A DNA stretch of 64,000 nucleotides from Pistacia vera (Eukaryota > Streptophyta > Magnoliopsida > Sapindales > Anacardiaceae). The stretch lies in contig NW_022196597.1 in NCBI RefSeq assembly GCF_008641045.1, positions 1 to 64,000 on the forward strand. The letters are read 5' to 3'. This document shows positions 45,879 through 58,739 of the stretch, in pieces. The notes below the pieces were generated by a model. It was not told where the DNA came from. It saw only the letters and a program-made list of their open reading frames with translations, and made no database searches. Every line of letters starts with the position of its first letter. The stretch's first letter is position 1. Made by a program: the position numbers and the translations under genes.

Positions 45879-48800
45879 TCACAGGGAGTGTATGTGTTTA
45901 ACTCTTTGAATCGCTTGCTTCACTTTCGTAGAGGGTTCTTCAAACAAGATGGCAGGGTTGTCAAACTCGGATGCCACACTGGGTTCGCCAAGAAAAGCTC
46001 GAAATGAATCTGCAACTGAATATGAAAGAGACTTGAGGTTGTATCCTCCTTCCAAGAAGAACACACAGCGGCCTCCACACAGCTCTTTCGCAAGTTGTTT
46101 GATATTTGCTGCAAGCATGTAAAATGTTCCTGTTGTAAACTGTAGACCGGCAAGCGGATCTAATACGTGACCATCATATCTGGCAAAGTTCAGTTGCAAG
46201 ACATGCAAACGGGTAAACGTTTAGAATAGTGATTATAATTCAATCTAGGCCCCTACCTTTAGTACAAATGATTTAAACCTTCCTTTCGAATTTTGAAGTT
46301 TCTTATATATCTATCCAACTAATCTGATAGGGACAACGAGTTTGCCTCTCTGTGTGTGGATAGGTGTAGATGCGAATGCGTGTGTATGCAACATAATTGA
46401 AATGTCAAATTAAATACTAAATTATGTATGCGATCATTAAATGGCCACCAAGTTCACATCTTTCTTGAACCCTATTGTCAAGTGACCTTGCGCGAACTAG
46501 AATGCAGTGTGCAATAAAATTAGTATTACACATGGGAAAAGCTAACTCACCCAGCAGAGACAAGAATTATATCTGGCTTGAACCTTTGAGCACATGGAAC
46601 GATGACTTCATCAAAAACAGTTCTCATGGCAATGTCACCGGAGCCTCCTGGTAAAGGCAGATTTAGAGTCGTTCCTTCACCATCTCCATGGCCTACCTCA
46701 TGAATTTTACCAGTGCCCGGATAGCTTCCATCCTGTGTTCATAGAGATTTTATTAATGATTGGTTAGACAATAGGCAAATACTGAAACAGAACTTATTTG
46801 ATCAGCATCTGTCTGTTGTCAACATAACACCTAGGTGATTTTTGATGTCAATGTTCTCATTCTGATTGTGCTTAAATATTTACTTTTGAGCATAATTTAG
46901 TTGACCTAATTGAAAAAATTATGATTCAAGCCACTGTATTCTTTACTCCCAGATACACTGATCCTAATCAAAAGCAAATTATTTTTAGCCACAACAACAG
47001 ATGAGACTTCATTGCCAGTAGGAAAGTTAGGGAATAAAATCAGATAGCATAATACGAAATTGACAACTTTATATTGGCACATGACAAAAGGGTTAAAAGA
47101 TGTTAGATAGTATGGTGACATTGCTTACTTGGTGTGTGAAAGGAAGATATATCTGACATCATAGAAGGCATCAGTTGTGCCATTCCCATGGTGAACATGC
47201 GAAATCAATGATAAATACACGCTTCAATCCATGGACACGTTGAGCATAACAGCTGCTGCTATGGCCACATTCTCCGAAAAACACAAAAACCCATGGCCCC
47301 TTGGTATAGCGATGATGTCCCGGAGGTCTTATCAAAGCAAAACCTCATAGGTGGATCAAGGCTTGCTCTTTGATGTTGAAACTGCTGAACCGAAAAAGGC
47401 TTAGGATGGTGGTTTCCATAATAACAAGTTTTATCTGACATCATAAGAGTAACTGGTACTGGTTTGAAACTTAGAAATTGGGCGCACATTCAGAATAAAT
47501 TCTGTTTTTACAATCACAAAGTAGTCACATGGTACAATTGGAGTTTAAAAAATCAATGAACTTTGGTGCCATTAAATATGCGTTCTGCATTTAGAAATAA
47601 AAAAACTCAAATCCATCCAGTGACACTGACCATTATCCAACACCACAAACAGGAAAATATTTGTAAAAGAGACTAACGTTCTAGATAGGTACATCCACTG
47701 AATCAACAAGGGAAATGCCGCCCCACTGCAACAAGTGACTCCTGGAATGTCTGCAAGATAATACAATAACAGAAGGAAGGACAACATTTGATTCATATCT
47801 GAAGCATCAAAATTGAAACTAGTTAATGTGTGCTAAGATATGATGTGGTCAAGACAAACCATAAACTCTATACAGAAATTAAAGTTTCACCAATTAACAA
47901 TTATCAAATTACCCAAAAATAGAGTTATTTCCACACTTAACGACTAGACAAACAGAGGGCCTTTATCATTACGATAAGTAATATATCTATTTAGAAAGTA
48001 CTTTCGAAACCATAACACATTTTATCTCAATTAAACTTGATATGATGAATGCTTTGGCATGTGAACTGCTTCAGTGTAACTCCGCCATTTTTTACTTATC
48101 AAACAAAAATGTTTTGTTTATCTTTAGTTTGCTTTTTTGAGGATGAGAAGAAATGGCATTAACATTAACCGCTGAAATTTATGTAAATAAAAACCAGATT
48201 GTTCTTTTTAAGAATCAGAAAGATTACAAGTTTCTTACTCAATTCATTTTTATTAGATTTCTTGCAGTAAAGCTGTATCGTGTACATAGTATAAGAAGAA
48301 GAGAGTGAATGCACGTAAATCAGGTAAAAAGAACCAATAAATACCTTACAGTGGCGTAGAAATGTTTGGTTCCAGGCCCTTCAATCACCACATGCCTTGT
48401 TGTGAAGCCCGTCCATAGCCTAACAAATGCATTATGAGTTAGCCCTCATTAGTGACATCCTATCAAGTCCCAGTTAAACAAAAACCCCATTTCTGTGTGT
48501 CAGGCATGTTATTTGTGTACATAAAATGACTTATTTTTTAGCAAAAAAAATGGAAGCAACACAAAAAGGCATAGTAATACAGAACTGATTCCACCTCAAG
48601 AAATTGCTCTAGATATGAACCAAACCAAGAAATGAAAGAACAAAAAAAGGAACTGTAGTAGGAAATTGTAAGAAACCTTCTCAAGTCCTGATACATATGC
48701 TCTTTCATGAACATTTGCAAGTATCTACTGAACGGCTTATAATTTTGAAGTTCAATGAGCTCATCCACGAGAACGGACGACTACGGAAATGGCAACAAGT

Positions 48801-51505
48801 ATTACATGGCTATAACAAATTGGTTCACCTGAAATACCATTGTTCAACGATTATTTTAAACGTGATCTTATCACAGAATAATTCAACTTATTTATACTAT
48901 AGAATAGGTGTAATCTTCTCCATCTCGTGAAACCCCTTTGTCCATAGTAACCATGAAAACTTCATTAAGGAGAATGCTTTGCTGATCCTCGGTGTTGCAG
49001 TATTTCTCATATAATCATTCCTTATGCTTATGCTGTAGCCTTTTTTATACATTATTACACATCTAATGTAAAGCTTAAGCCTATTAATTGAGTACTGATA
49101 TATTGTCTACTCCTTGCCAATTAAGACAGTTAATCAAATGTTGTGCTTTACTTTCGTAGAAAACTGAAAAAATAATAATTAGAAGAAAACAACATGATCT
49201 AATAATCATAGTATTCATAAAAGGTATAATCTTAGTCAATGATGGTTTCAAGTCTTCCTCCTTTTTTCCCAAAGTCAAATATTTTCGTTTTCTTTCCAAG
49301 CTATGATCATGACCTATAAATAAAGACAAACACCTACTATCTAACTGCATTAGTTGTCCGTGTGTGATTGGATTTAGAAAGGATGGTTAGCTTGACAATT
49401 TTTGGACGGCGCCAAGCTAAACATATAAAATATTTTCCTTTTCTTTCCAACGACCTAGTGACCATGTCAATAAGTCACACAAAAAAGACCTCAATGATCA
49501 CACAAAAATGTGACAATTGTCCAGGCCAACATTATGAATCCAGAGAATTCTAGAACAGGAAAGGCAACATTATATCTAAGTGCATTTGTTGTCCACTTGC
49601 TGCAATCTATAGACAACAATATTCTCAACAGCATTAGACAATTCTTTAAACCAATAATTCATGAAATAATTAACCTCCGTGGATATAGATTATCTAATAA
49701 AAAATTTGAGAAAAAATCCAACTTTGGGCAGTGCAATCACACACTGTGTTATATATATAATTAGCTTTCATAGTTTTCCAAAACATACAGGAGTTGACAC
49801 TCATGCTCAAGATAAATGAGAAGCCATCCAGTATATAGTTGCGATATAACTAGGCAAGAGAAAAGTCAGCATAAGTTGAAAAACATAACAATGAATGATA
49901 ATAACATGTATGCAGTGAATACCTTTGAGTGAGTTCCATCTCTTCAAGAGTAGTCCAATTGCAGACTCTAAAATGGGATTCTGATGGACTCCTGTTGCAT
50001 AATAATCCAAACTACAATTAGAGGAAATGTAACTCTTTGAACCGTAATAACAGGAATGCTAATTGGAAGAGGAAAAAAATTTATTTGAATAGCTGAATTT
50101 TTGGGTTGGTCAATGGAAAAACTTGAATAAGTGCTGTTATTGCTGCAGACAAATTGTTACGATTATGCCATTAGTATGCCAAAATTATGATGCAAGATAT
50201 TTTTCTTCTAATAAAAGCACAGCTGCCTTTTCAGTCCGCCGCCAATAACCCCTCGTAGGTCTTATGTATGCATAGAGAAAAAGGTACACATTCATAGACC
50301 TACAGAACCAATGACTGAAGTTAAGTTTAATTTAAGAATGAAAAATGAGAATGACACAAATTCAAGTGAGAGGAGCCAAATCCATACAATATATCTCACC
50401 CATTACATATTCTTTCATTTTGACCTACTTGAGGTTTTGCTAAAACCTATAACATCCCTCTTCCTAAATTTATTAATTTTCACTTAATTTTAATAAATTC
50501 ATTGAATCTTCTTCAGAAGTCTCATAATATTTGAAGTCGGGAGGTCGCTGACCCCATAAAAAAAACCTTGATGAGTAATACACAAAAATACTTCATAAAC
50601 TTGTATATTATATTCTGTAACACGCTATTTCATCTATATAGTGAAGGAGACAAGTAAATATACCTGATATGGCCCTAGCAGGAGCTACACTATAATCACC
50701 CGTGCATCACTTAGCTTGAAATCTTGATTTTTTCTTCATTTAAACGAACAAGAACCAACCTCATTACTTTTTGTCAAGTATTTCCTTCCATGTCGGATGC
50801 TTCCCAAACCGTCTATCCCTAAAAATGTGAGATCCTCCAAACTGATTATGACTTCTCCACTTGCATACATGATGTTTCATCAAAGACAACACATTTCCTA
50901 CATAAGCACAAGAAATATCTCATCACAAAACTTATAAATCCACCGCAATACAAAACGTCACAAGAGCCTCCATAATCAAGCTAACATCAACAATTTAGAG
51001 CTTCTCCTTCCTTTCACTTCCAAATATAAATGAACAAAATCTCAACTCAGTCCTTAGCTAATTTCATCTTCAAATACACACCCTTTGGTTCTAATCATTG
51101 AGTTCCCAAAAAAACTTTGTTTCAACTTCCATTTTCTTTTAATCAAAAAGACTGAACTTGAACCACCCAAAAGTGAGTCCAAAACGTAACCTAACAACGA
51201 AAATAAATGAAGAAAAAAAATCTACTTACTATTGATACGAATACTGGGTATTGTCTGAATATTTAACGAACTCGACCGCAAACCAACAATTCAAGAATTA
51301 TCCTAAAATGCCATAACAACAAGAATAAATAGATTTTTTTACAATTTGAAAGGCTTATATTATTACCAAGAAAATAAAATGCTACCCATTAAACTTATTC
51401 CTTCAGAAAGCTTGAAAAATTCAAACTTTACATTGAAAGCGAGAGAGAAGAGAGAGAGAGAGAGAGGTACCTGTAAAGATGGAGGCGGAAAGTTTGAAGC
51501 TCCAT
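45879..51505 (-). CDS. HDA14: HDA14-like histone deacetylase, copy C (frame broken)
   Basis: Same exon set as copy A. The last exon (45879-46179) is intact and reads YDGHVLDPLAGLQFTTGTFY, KELCGGRCVFFLEGGYNLKS, LGEPSVASEFDNPAILFEEP and IQRVKHIHSL-stop. The preceding exon (46551-46732) reads DGSYPGTGKIHEVGHGDGEG, then NLPLPGGSGDIAMRTVFDEV, PCAQRFKPDIILVSAG. The catalytic exon (from 47129) has RPPGHH and the FxDFDVHHG region, but an extra base in the DFDVH codons and others break it. Exon 1 starts at 51505. An open stretch at about 50775-50990 (for example GGSHIFRDRRFGKHPTWKEI) could be a transit-peptide exon. Copy C reads best for the last two exons, copy A for exon 1. Confidence 0.88.
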
Positions 51506-51703
51506 TAGAAGTGATACTACAAAAGCAGACGCCAAATTTGCAATGGCCAACCGTTTAATATCTTTGTTTTAGTATATTTTTTTTGGATCATTTTGTTCGC
51601 AATTATATTATAGTACTTAAAGAAAGTTGTTAGGTTTGGGTTGAAAAATAGCCATAGGTGAAAGTCACCTGGCAATATTGATGGTTTGGGTTTGGTCATC
51701 ACA

Positions 51704-51755
51704 GGTACGGGCCCAATATGGTCAGATATACAGATCCGAAATATTGGGCCTGTAC
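51704..51755. repeat. Palindrome at the hAT left flank (copy C)
   Basis: GGTACGGGCCCAATAT (51704-51719) is inverted as ATATTGGGCCTGTAC (51741-51755). Similar copies lie near 37085-37130 and 43905-43965. It is next to the hAT MITE insertion site and may mark the terminus of the larger hAT element. Confidence 0.5.
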
Positions 51756-51776
51756 ACTACCTTATGCGATACGGTT

Positions 51777-52457
51777 TAGTGATGGCAATGGCGCGGGCCG
51801 GGACTGGGTACCCCTTGGCCCAGGCCCAAGCCCGACCTTATGACACAGGCCCAGCCCGCTACGGGTATGATAGGCAAAGCCTAAGCCCGGCCCGACGGGT
51901 TTTTTATAACCATAGCCCGGCCCAAGCCCGCCTTTTTTAATAATGTGTATTTTTAAATATTAATAAATTTCAATTTTTTTATTTTTATTAGAAATGTTTT
52001 TAAATATAATTGAAGCTATTTCCGAAATAATTTAAGCAATATTGAGCAATTAAAACTCCATAATATTTGATTATACTAACTTTTCAGCTGTGCATAATAT
52101 GTTATGGTGAAATCCCATCTTTAATATTACCCAACCCATCTAACTCTTTAGACAATTTTAACATGTTAAACCTTCATATGGGATAAAATTGAGGTTAGGG
52201 TTGGGAAAAATAGATATATATGGATAATATTGTAATTAAATATATAGTATAAAGTAAATTAGTAAAATTAATACTAAAATTTCGGGACGGTCCGGGCCGG
52301 GCCGGCCTAAAGATGTTACCATGCCCGGCCCGTACCCAGGTCGGGCCTTAATCAGCCCAGGCCCAAGCCCAACCGCCCGCCAACCTCGGGTAAAGCCCAC
52401 CCCTTTCGGGCCGGCCGGGCCGGGTACCCGAAAATGTCGGGCCCATTGCCATCTCTA
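51777..52457. mobile_element. hAT MITE with GC-rich ends (copy C)
   Basis: Equivalent to 37144-37837. Left flank GATACGGT (plus one T), right flank GATCGGT, both one base from an exact 8-bp duplication. It is inserted in the 3' region of a larger hAT element. Confidence 0.83.
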
Positions 52458-53039
52458 GATCGGTGGACCCGCGGTATTCCTTTTTTCTCTCTTTAGGTTT
52501 TAGTTTTACTTTTCGCCTCTAGTAATTTTCAAGATAGTTACACCCCTAAAATTCCTTCAGTTTTAATTTTTTACATTTACACCCCCAAAATCAACTACTC
52601 TAAATTCAATTCAATTTAGAATATAACAAATACGAACCAAAATAAAACAAAGAACACATAAACAAACACAATAAGTCAATAACATATAATACAAAACTAT
52701 AAAACCAACAAAAATAACAAATACATAATCACTAATAGTAATACAAATAAACAAACATAACAAGTCAATAATATATATACAAAACTACAAAACAATCACA
52801 ATAGACAAATACATAATCACTAGTAACCATAACAACACACTGTCAATAAACTAACATACTACAAATACAAACATATCAAATGTTCACAAAAAACTTCTTA
52901 AGGTAGCAATGTTTATCCCATAGTGAGGGTGATAGAGTCTCTTGATTTCACAGTCCCAGGTTAGTTATGGCACATCAAGATCATCCAATCATCATCACAT
53001 CATCATCTACAAACAATGATCAACACAATAATAAATGTA

Positions 53040-53529
53040 AAATAAAATATATAAATATTATGTTAACATGTTACCTGTAAACTCATATCCATATAGCCAA
53101 GTCCAAGTGCATATCAAAAATTCTGCATTTTTGGTTGAAGTGAGCTTCGATATTTGTTGGCATTTACTACCATACTAAAAAAAGAACTTCGAAGCAACAT
53201 AGTTATTGTATGTCAGATTCACGAGTCATCATGGCAAGTACCGGATAACGATACGTTGTTCTTCCAATGATCGAGGATATCCAAATTCTGATATTTGGCC
53301 CGATCAAACCTCATCTCTTCCAAATAAATATCATCAGATTTCTTAGTGAAATAAATCACTCTCTAGTTCTCAAAATCTTGCACCATTTAATAGTTAGTGT
53401 CAAAAGTTAAATTAACACAATAACAATACTTATTATCATAAGAATATAAAAACTAAAAAGTATAGTGACTTCCAGAAGAATGATCTACACACCTACCAAG
53501 AGTAGACCACTCGTAGGAGAAACAACTGA
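53040..53529 (-). pseudogene. hAT transposase C-terminus (copy C)
   Basis: Counterpart of 38480-38978 with additional one-base gaps (for example TTACTACCATACT for TTACTACCAATACT). Encodes the dimerisation domain region of the RICESLEEPER-like transposase. It belongs with 55286-57362; the LTR at 53535-55280 separates them. Confidence 0.78.
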
Positions 53530-53534
53530 AGGTG

Positions 53535-55280
53535 TGTTAGTAAACGTCCCATATACGACACAGAAACAAACATAATCAGGGATCGTTTACATGAGCCAAG
53601 ATCAAGGGTATAATTTTACAATTCATATTAAATAAAATCTGCAAAAAAATAATCTGAGTTTAAAGAAAACAAACGCACGATGGGCTCTTCCAATTTGTCG
53701 ATGAATGTTTTGCTACCGATCCAAGTGTGGATAGAACCGCGTAGTCCACATGAAGACAATCTCAAAAGAACCAAAGGGATTTGGTAGATCTCTTTGGCTT
53801 CAGATAAGAAGAAAGCAAAATCAATTGAATTGATTTTAGGCCAAAAATTTCCTTTTGTGGGAGTGTATCAAAAAGGGGCTGCTGTGTGTGTTTTTCTTTT
53901 AAAAAGAAATCAATTCATTAATTATTACACACACACTTTTCTTTTTATAGTTAATCAATTTGCCCTAATCCCATACGGAATCTTGGCTCCAACCCAAACG
54001 CCCCATGTTCCAACACTCCCATTGATTTATTTTATTTCCATCATTATCTCAATTAAAATCATATATAATATTTTAAATATTTAACATTTAACATATGATA
54101 TATATTTTAACAAACACACATTTAAACGTAATTTCACTTATTTTTTTCTAACAATTAAGTAAGGCCACGACCTCACAAATTTAATTGCACTGTGAAATTA
54201 CACAAATACCATTTTGCCTTAAAAGACGAAACACCCTTCTTTCTTCTTGGATCTTAAATTGTCTTCTATGGTGTAACCCATAGCTCCTCATCATATCACA
54301 GTGTATAGTATCGCGATTAACACCAATTAATTGTCTCACTAATACTCAGACCAGATTAGCCCTAGCAAGGCTCATGGCCACCCTAGATTCAATCAACAAA
54401 GTCTACCTCAATGTGATTTGGTTACCGTGCAATTCGATCCTTTCATCATACGTTATCTTGATGAGACGAAGGCATAGAAATAGTGTCAACCTTCGGTTAC
54501 TCTCGATATTATTTATCAGTTTCTGGACCAATGACCCGTATTATAAACTGGATGAGCAACAGCTCAATCCCACTTTGGCCACAGTTTTAGTGTCATTGCC
54601 ATATACTATTGCACCAGTGAGATAACTTTCTCTCCCATACCCGAGTGATGAATCCTCTGTCAATCCCCCTAGTCTTGATACACTCTCTTGATGCAACCAA
54701 TCACCACCGTATTGACAGCTCTGAAAAAACTCGTTAGGCTAGTGTCAAACTACACCAATCGGTTCACAAGGCGCTCCGTGATCTCAATTCTAAGGATCAC
54801 ATGCACCACCATTCGTTGAGGATTTGTTCCATAGACACTGGGGTTCCCATCCATATGGAATCCCTGTGTGGTCAGTCCATGAACTTGCTGCGGTAATTGC
54901 CTACAGCAAGCACCCAGTGGTTGCACCAGGTTGTCACCAAACACATTGACAAGTGAGATCAGTCACTGCCTTTTGACAGGTCGTTCAACACTACTGATGA
55001 GCCTTACCGTATTATCTGTTCCCTTACTTCAAAATAATACTAGGCTACGGACGTTTCTAGAATGGCCACCATATGTGCTCATAGGGTTCTCACTATCAAG
55101 ATTTGAAACACTTGATATCCTCGTCACGGTTCTACCATTCTAAGGACATATATCAATACATATTGCAATAATAATGATTTACGCGATATGGAATAAAATG
55201 CATTTTTATTGATTAATGAACATTATTACAAAGAGTCAATTCTACAATAATTGATTGGCTCTAGGGTATCTACTCTAACA
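53535..55280 (-). mobile_element. Solo LTR inside hAT transposase gene
   Basis: A 1746-bp insertion read on the minus strand: TGTTAGAGTAGATACCCTAG ... GTTTACTAACA, with inverted TGTTAG/CTAACA ends. It is flanked by exact AGGTG (53530-53534 and 55281-55285). Transposase codons run KEVPAS on the right side and SVVSPTSGPTLG on the left, so the insertion split the gene. No internal coding domain exists. The long LTR suggests a large copia or gypsy family; lineage not determined. Its TGTTAG-GT-ATGCCCTAGA-like start resembles the LTR start at 63839. Confidence 0.88.
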
Positions 55281-55285
55281 AGGTG

Positions 55286-56160
55286 AGGCAGGAACTTCTT
55301 TGGAACATTGAGCCTTGTAAGCTTGAAAAAGCTGTTGCAAGTTATTCTTAACAACCTCCAACTTCCGTGTGGCAGTAGTTAAATCAGAAACTTCCTTGAA
55401 AGCACACTCCACAAACTGAAACTTGAGATGTGGGTCAAGAATAGTTGCAATCGTCAACACAAGACTATAAGAATCCCAATATTTTGTAAATTTTGGGATC
55501 ATTTGTTCCCCAATGCTCCTAACAACTTCATCCTCACTCATCATCTCTTTAATTAAACACAATTGAATTTGCCACACACATTTCAGGTATAAGTTTGCTG
55601 TAGGATATTTAAAACCCGAGAATAAAGTTGCAATATCATAAAATGGTTCTAAGAACTTGCATATCCTCGCCCCCCATCCCATTCGTCATCTGATGGACAA
55701 AATTTATAACTGAGATCTATTGTTGATAAAGCCACAAACACAGGACGGTATATTAACGCCGTTTCAAGCATTAAAAATGTCGAATTCCATCCAGTGGAAA
55801 CATCCAACTCAACCCCATTGAGCTTTTCATTCCCATTTGTACAACAAGTTCTCCAAACTTGATTCTTCTTGCCTCAGTTGCTTTAATATATTTCACACTA
55901 TCTCGAATCTTATTTAAAGCGACACTAGTAGTTTTTAACCCTTCTTAAACAATAAGATTTAAGATATGTGCAGAACATCGCACATGGAAAAATTCACCCC
56001 TACATAACAAAGCATTCTGCACACAAAGCTAGTTCCTCAAGATATCCTCCATCCTATCATTACTACTTGCATTAGCCAAAGTAATTGAGAAAACTTTCTT
56101 TTGAATTCCCCACTCTTGCAAGAAATTCATGGCTGCGTTTGTTTCATTATTTGCAACCAG
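55286..56160 (-). pseudogene. hAT transposase, middle part
   Basis: GWGARICKFLEPFYDIATLF, SGFKYPTANLYLKCVWQIQL and EQMIPKFTKYWDSYSLVLTI, ATILDPHLKFQFVECAFKEV match RICESLEEPER-type hAT transposases (family pattern KFxKYWxxYSxxLxxAxxLDPRxK). Toward 55683-56160 the frame breaks repeatedly but pieces (KFGELVVQMGMKS, WLNPSTRWNST-like) remain recognisable. It continues N-terminally across the MITE at 56185-56622. Confidence 0.85.
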
Positions 56161-56184
56161 ATTCTATATCCTATTAGCCAAATA

Positions 56185-56622
56185 GTGTTTGATTTATTAT
56201 TCAGCAGAAACTATTTTGAAAATCAAATTTTGACACACCTGTGACCGTTGCCTGTGCAATCAGCTTTTCTTTAATCACTTTTGCAGTTTTCCTTTGTTTC
56301 TTTACTTTTTTTTCTGTCCTGATTGCTTCACCGTCACATCTTCCTCTTATTGAACTAATCCACTGTGAAACCATCTTCCTCTCAATTCGAACAACACAAT
56401 ATAATATTAATAAATCATATTAATACATTATTTTAACAAACTATAATATTAATAAATCATTTATAAAAAAATATATCAATCAAATATTCAACACAAATAT
56501 CAAGGTCAAAATACTCTACCAAGCACATATTCTTCAAATCCTATTCTCGTAATTATAACTATATTCAACTATCCAATATTATTCCCAAAATCCTATCCAA
56601 AATAATAAACCAAATGCACCCT
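56185..56622. mobile_element. MITE in hAT transposase gene
   Basis: A 438-bp insertion with ends GTGTTTGATTTATTATT and, in reverse complement, AGGGTGCATTTGGTTTATTA. It is flanked by ATA on both sides (56182-56184 and 56623-56625). The 3-bp duplication and G-TTTGGTTTA end are in the style of PIF/Harbinger-like elements. Its right 50 bp recur at 1253-1304. Confidence 0.55.
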
Positions 56623-56639
56623 ATAATATTATCTGTCAA

Positions 56640-57362
56640 AACAACCCCTGAGTGTGGAGGAGGAATATGGCAAAAGTTCAGTATTTTACTTTTTAACTCC
56701 CAATCCTCATCTATATAATGAATTGTCAAAGAAATATATCCCTCAGTTGTACCAAAAGTTCAGACATCAAAAGTTAAACAGATTCTACTAGTAAGCCTCC
56801 CTAATTCAAGCTTAGTTTTTTGCTTCATCTTTTCATATATTTTCAAACAATCCACCTTAGCAATGTTCCTAGAACAATGCTTAAGCTCCTTACACACATA
56901 TGAAAAGACTCTCCTAGTTCCTTGATTCTCCACATATGAATATGGATAATTGTGTTGAATAATTGATAAGGCCATATATTCACGATAAGTCTCTTGACTA
57001 ATCTTTCTACTTTGCAATCTATGATCATGATCAATCAATAATTGCCCTACATCATGGTTGACACGTTTTGGACAATCTCCCATATGATGCTTCAAATTTT
57101 TAGTCCCATGTGTGGTACTACCATATGCATAAGTTTTATTGCACGCCTTACACCTAGCCCTCTCATTCTTATTCTCATCAACATATGTCTTAAAGTAATT
57201 CCAAACTTCTGATGTTTTACGTTTATTTCTAGAACTAGTTGCAAGAAAACTAGAATTAGAAGGAGGTGGCATTACCCTAGAAGCATCGTCACTTGCTCTC
57301 ATGTTAACCATATCCGTATCTATAGTTTCAGAATCTACCATGTCAATGCTTGAGACTACCAA
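56640..57362 (-). pseudogene. hAT transposase N-terminus with BED zinc finger
   Basis: Open frame of 200 codons from 57362. Residues about 56-105 form a BED finger: EVWNYFKTYVDENKNERARC, KACNKTYAYG, then NLKHHMGDCP (CX2C...HX5C-type pairing). After it come RKISQETYREYMALSIIQHN, YPYSYVENQGTRRVFSYVCK and KTKLELGRLTSRICLTFDVW, the usual start of the hAT catalytic region. The frame breaks just after FDV, then the MITE interrupts. N-terminal BED fingers bind transposon ends. Expression or function is not implied. Confidence 0.88.
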
Positions 57363-58429
57363 TATATAATATTAATATAAATATTACATTAAAATAGATT
57401 GAAACATAAATATAACTAAATGTTTGTTTGAATGACTCAATGACCTGGGATCTAAACGTAATGGGAGCAAATTAATTGCTTTTTCTTGGTTGATATTTGT
57501 ATGGATGCATTCTGGTCAGTTTTAGTTGGCTTCTTCCTATTGTGTCTTTACGTTCTTTCCTCACTTCTGTTTATCAAAATGAAGTAATTTAAATCTATCC
57601 TCCATCCTAGCTTGGACTTAATAAACATAAATATCTTGCTTACGAAAATGGTGCTTCTTGTTTTTTCTCCGTAATGTTTATGTCGGATTGAATAAATCAA
57701 CGTATGGCTCTATTTTTTCTTTTATACTATGGTTAAATAAATACCTTTGGTTCATAATAATGTTTGAATTCAAGTCCCATATCCATAAGAGCTTTGAAGT
57801 TTCTGGACAGTTTTTTTATCACACAACAACAACCCTTTTTAACCCTTAAATCTATTACAAATTTAGGAATCTTCGTAGGGATTTTTCTAATTTAATTGTA
57901 AGTTTAATAAGTATATTCCCTCATGAAATCTTGCTATCATAGTTTCTGATATGACATACAATGAAGGAGTAAACTAAGTTTTTCAACAACTCCTTATTTG
58001 AAAAATAAATATATTAGATTGACGGAGTGATATGACATACAATGAAGGAGGTCAACGGTCAAAAGATTTGTATTTATATTACCTCCTCTTGTTTAAGTGC
58101 AACACTTGTTTTTAGACTTTTCACAAACACCAAACATGCATTTTCACAAACACCAAATATGCATATAGCTATCTCAAAATCAAAACCCCGCGTCATAAAA
58201 TTTACACAGACATTTCACAAACACCAAACTCGCATATAGCATTACAAGCCACAAACTTAAAAAATTAAAAAAAACCACACACACACACACTTTACCTTGT
58301 TGTTTTAATCTATAATAGATATGTTAAAAATTAAATCTCTAACTTGATTGAAAGAAGAAACATGTTTATAGGGCTATTATAAACATGTTAAAAACTCACC
58401 AATTTGCAATGTTGGTGTGAGAGAAGAGA
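57363..58429. repeat. hAT 5' region with short direct repeats
   Basis: Contains repeats of GATATGACATACAATGAAGG (about 57948 and 58029) and three of TTTCACAAACACCAAA followed by CATGC or CATATAGC (about 58119-58235). No separate gene recognised. A (CA)n run lies near 58276-58291. Confidence 0.55.
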
Positions 58430-58700
58430 TGTTGACAACAATGGTGACAGTGATGATGACGATGTGAGACAGTGAGAAAAGAGAGTTGCGAGTCTTGCGA
58501 CGGAGAGAGAGAGAGGAGATGACGACTTGACGAGTGGCGACTGTGGTCTATGACTTGTGAGAGAGAGGAGATGGTGAGTGGCGACTGTGGTCTGTGGAGA
58601 GAGGAGTTCAGAGATGGCGACGTTGGGACTGGGATGAGAAGTTGAGAATGAGATAAGACTTGAGAGTTGAGAGAATGAGAGTTCAGAGTCGAATTGTTTT
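58430..58700 (-). repeat. hAT 5' leader with a duplicated GA-rich segment
   Basis: On the plus strand GAGTGGCGACTGTGGTCTAT and GAGTGGCGACTGTGGTCTGT recur about 45 bp apart among GAGAGAGGAGAT strings. A purine-rich tract of this sort, pyrimidine-rich on the transcript strand, is typical of RICESLEEPER-like leaders. Confidence 0.45.
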
Positions 58701-58739
58701 AGTTAGGGATTTCAATTTTCAAATCCCCTATTTTTTTTA

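Larger units (their letters stand above)
44362..53624. repeat. Copy C of the triplicated block
   Basis: Collinear with copy A from CTTATATTATTTGATAACCT to the LTR. It then continues into the complete LTR and the rest of the hAT element, so it is the copy that joins to the downstream sequence. Confidence 0.88.

Noticed and set aside
31311..51505. A real three-member tandem family of HDA14 genes
   Set aside because: Not excluded, but scattered single-base gaps in all copies, including intronic and transposon sequence, are better explained by sequence error or stitching. Kept as a finding to test.
54374..54625. Open frame inside the solo LTR
   Set aside because: No domain, and it lies in an LTR with defined ends.
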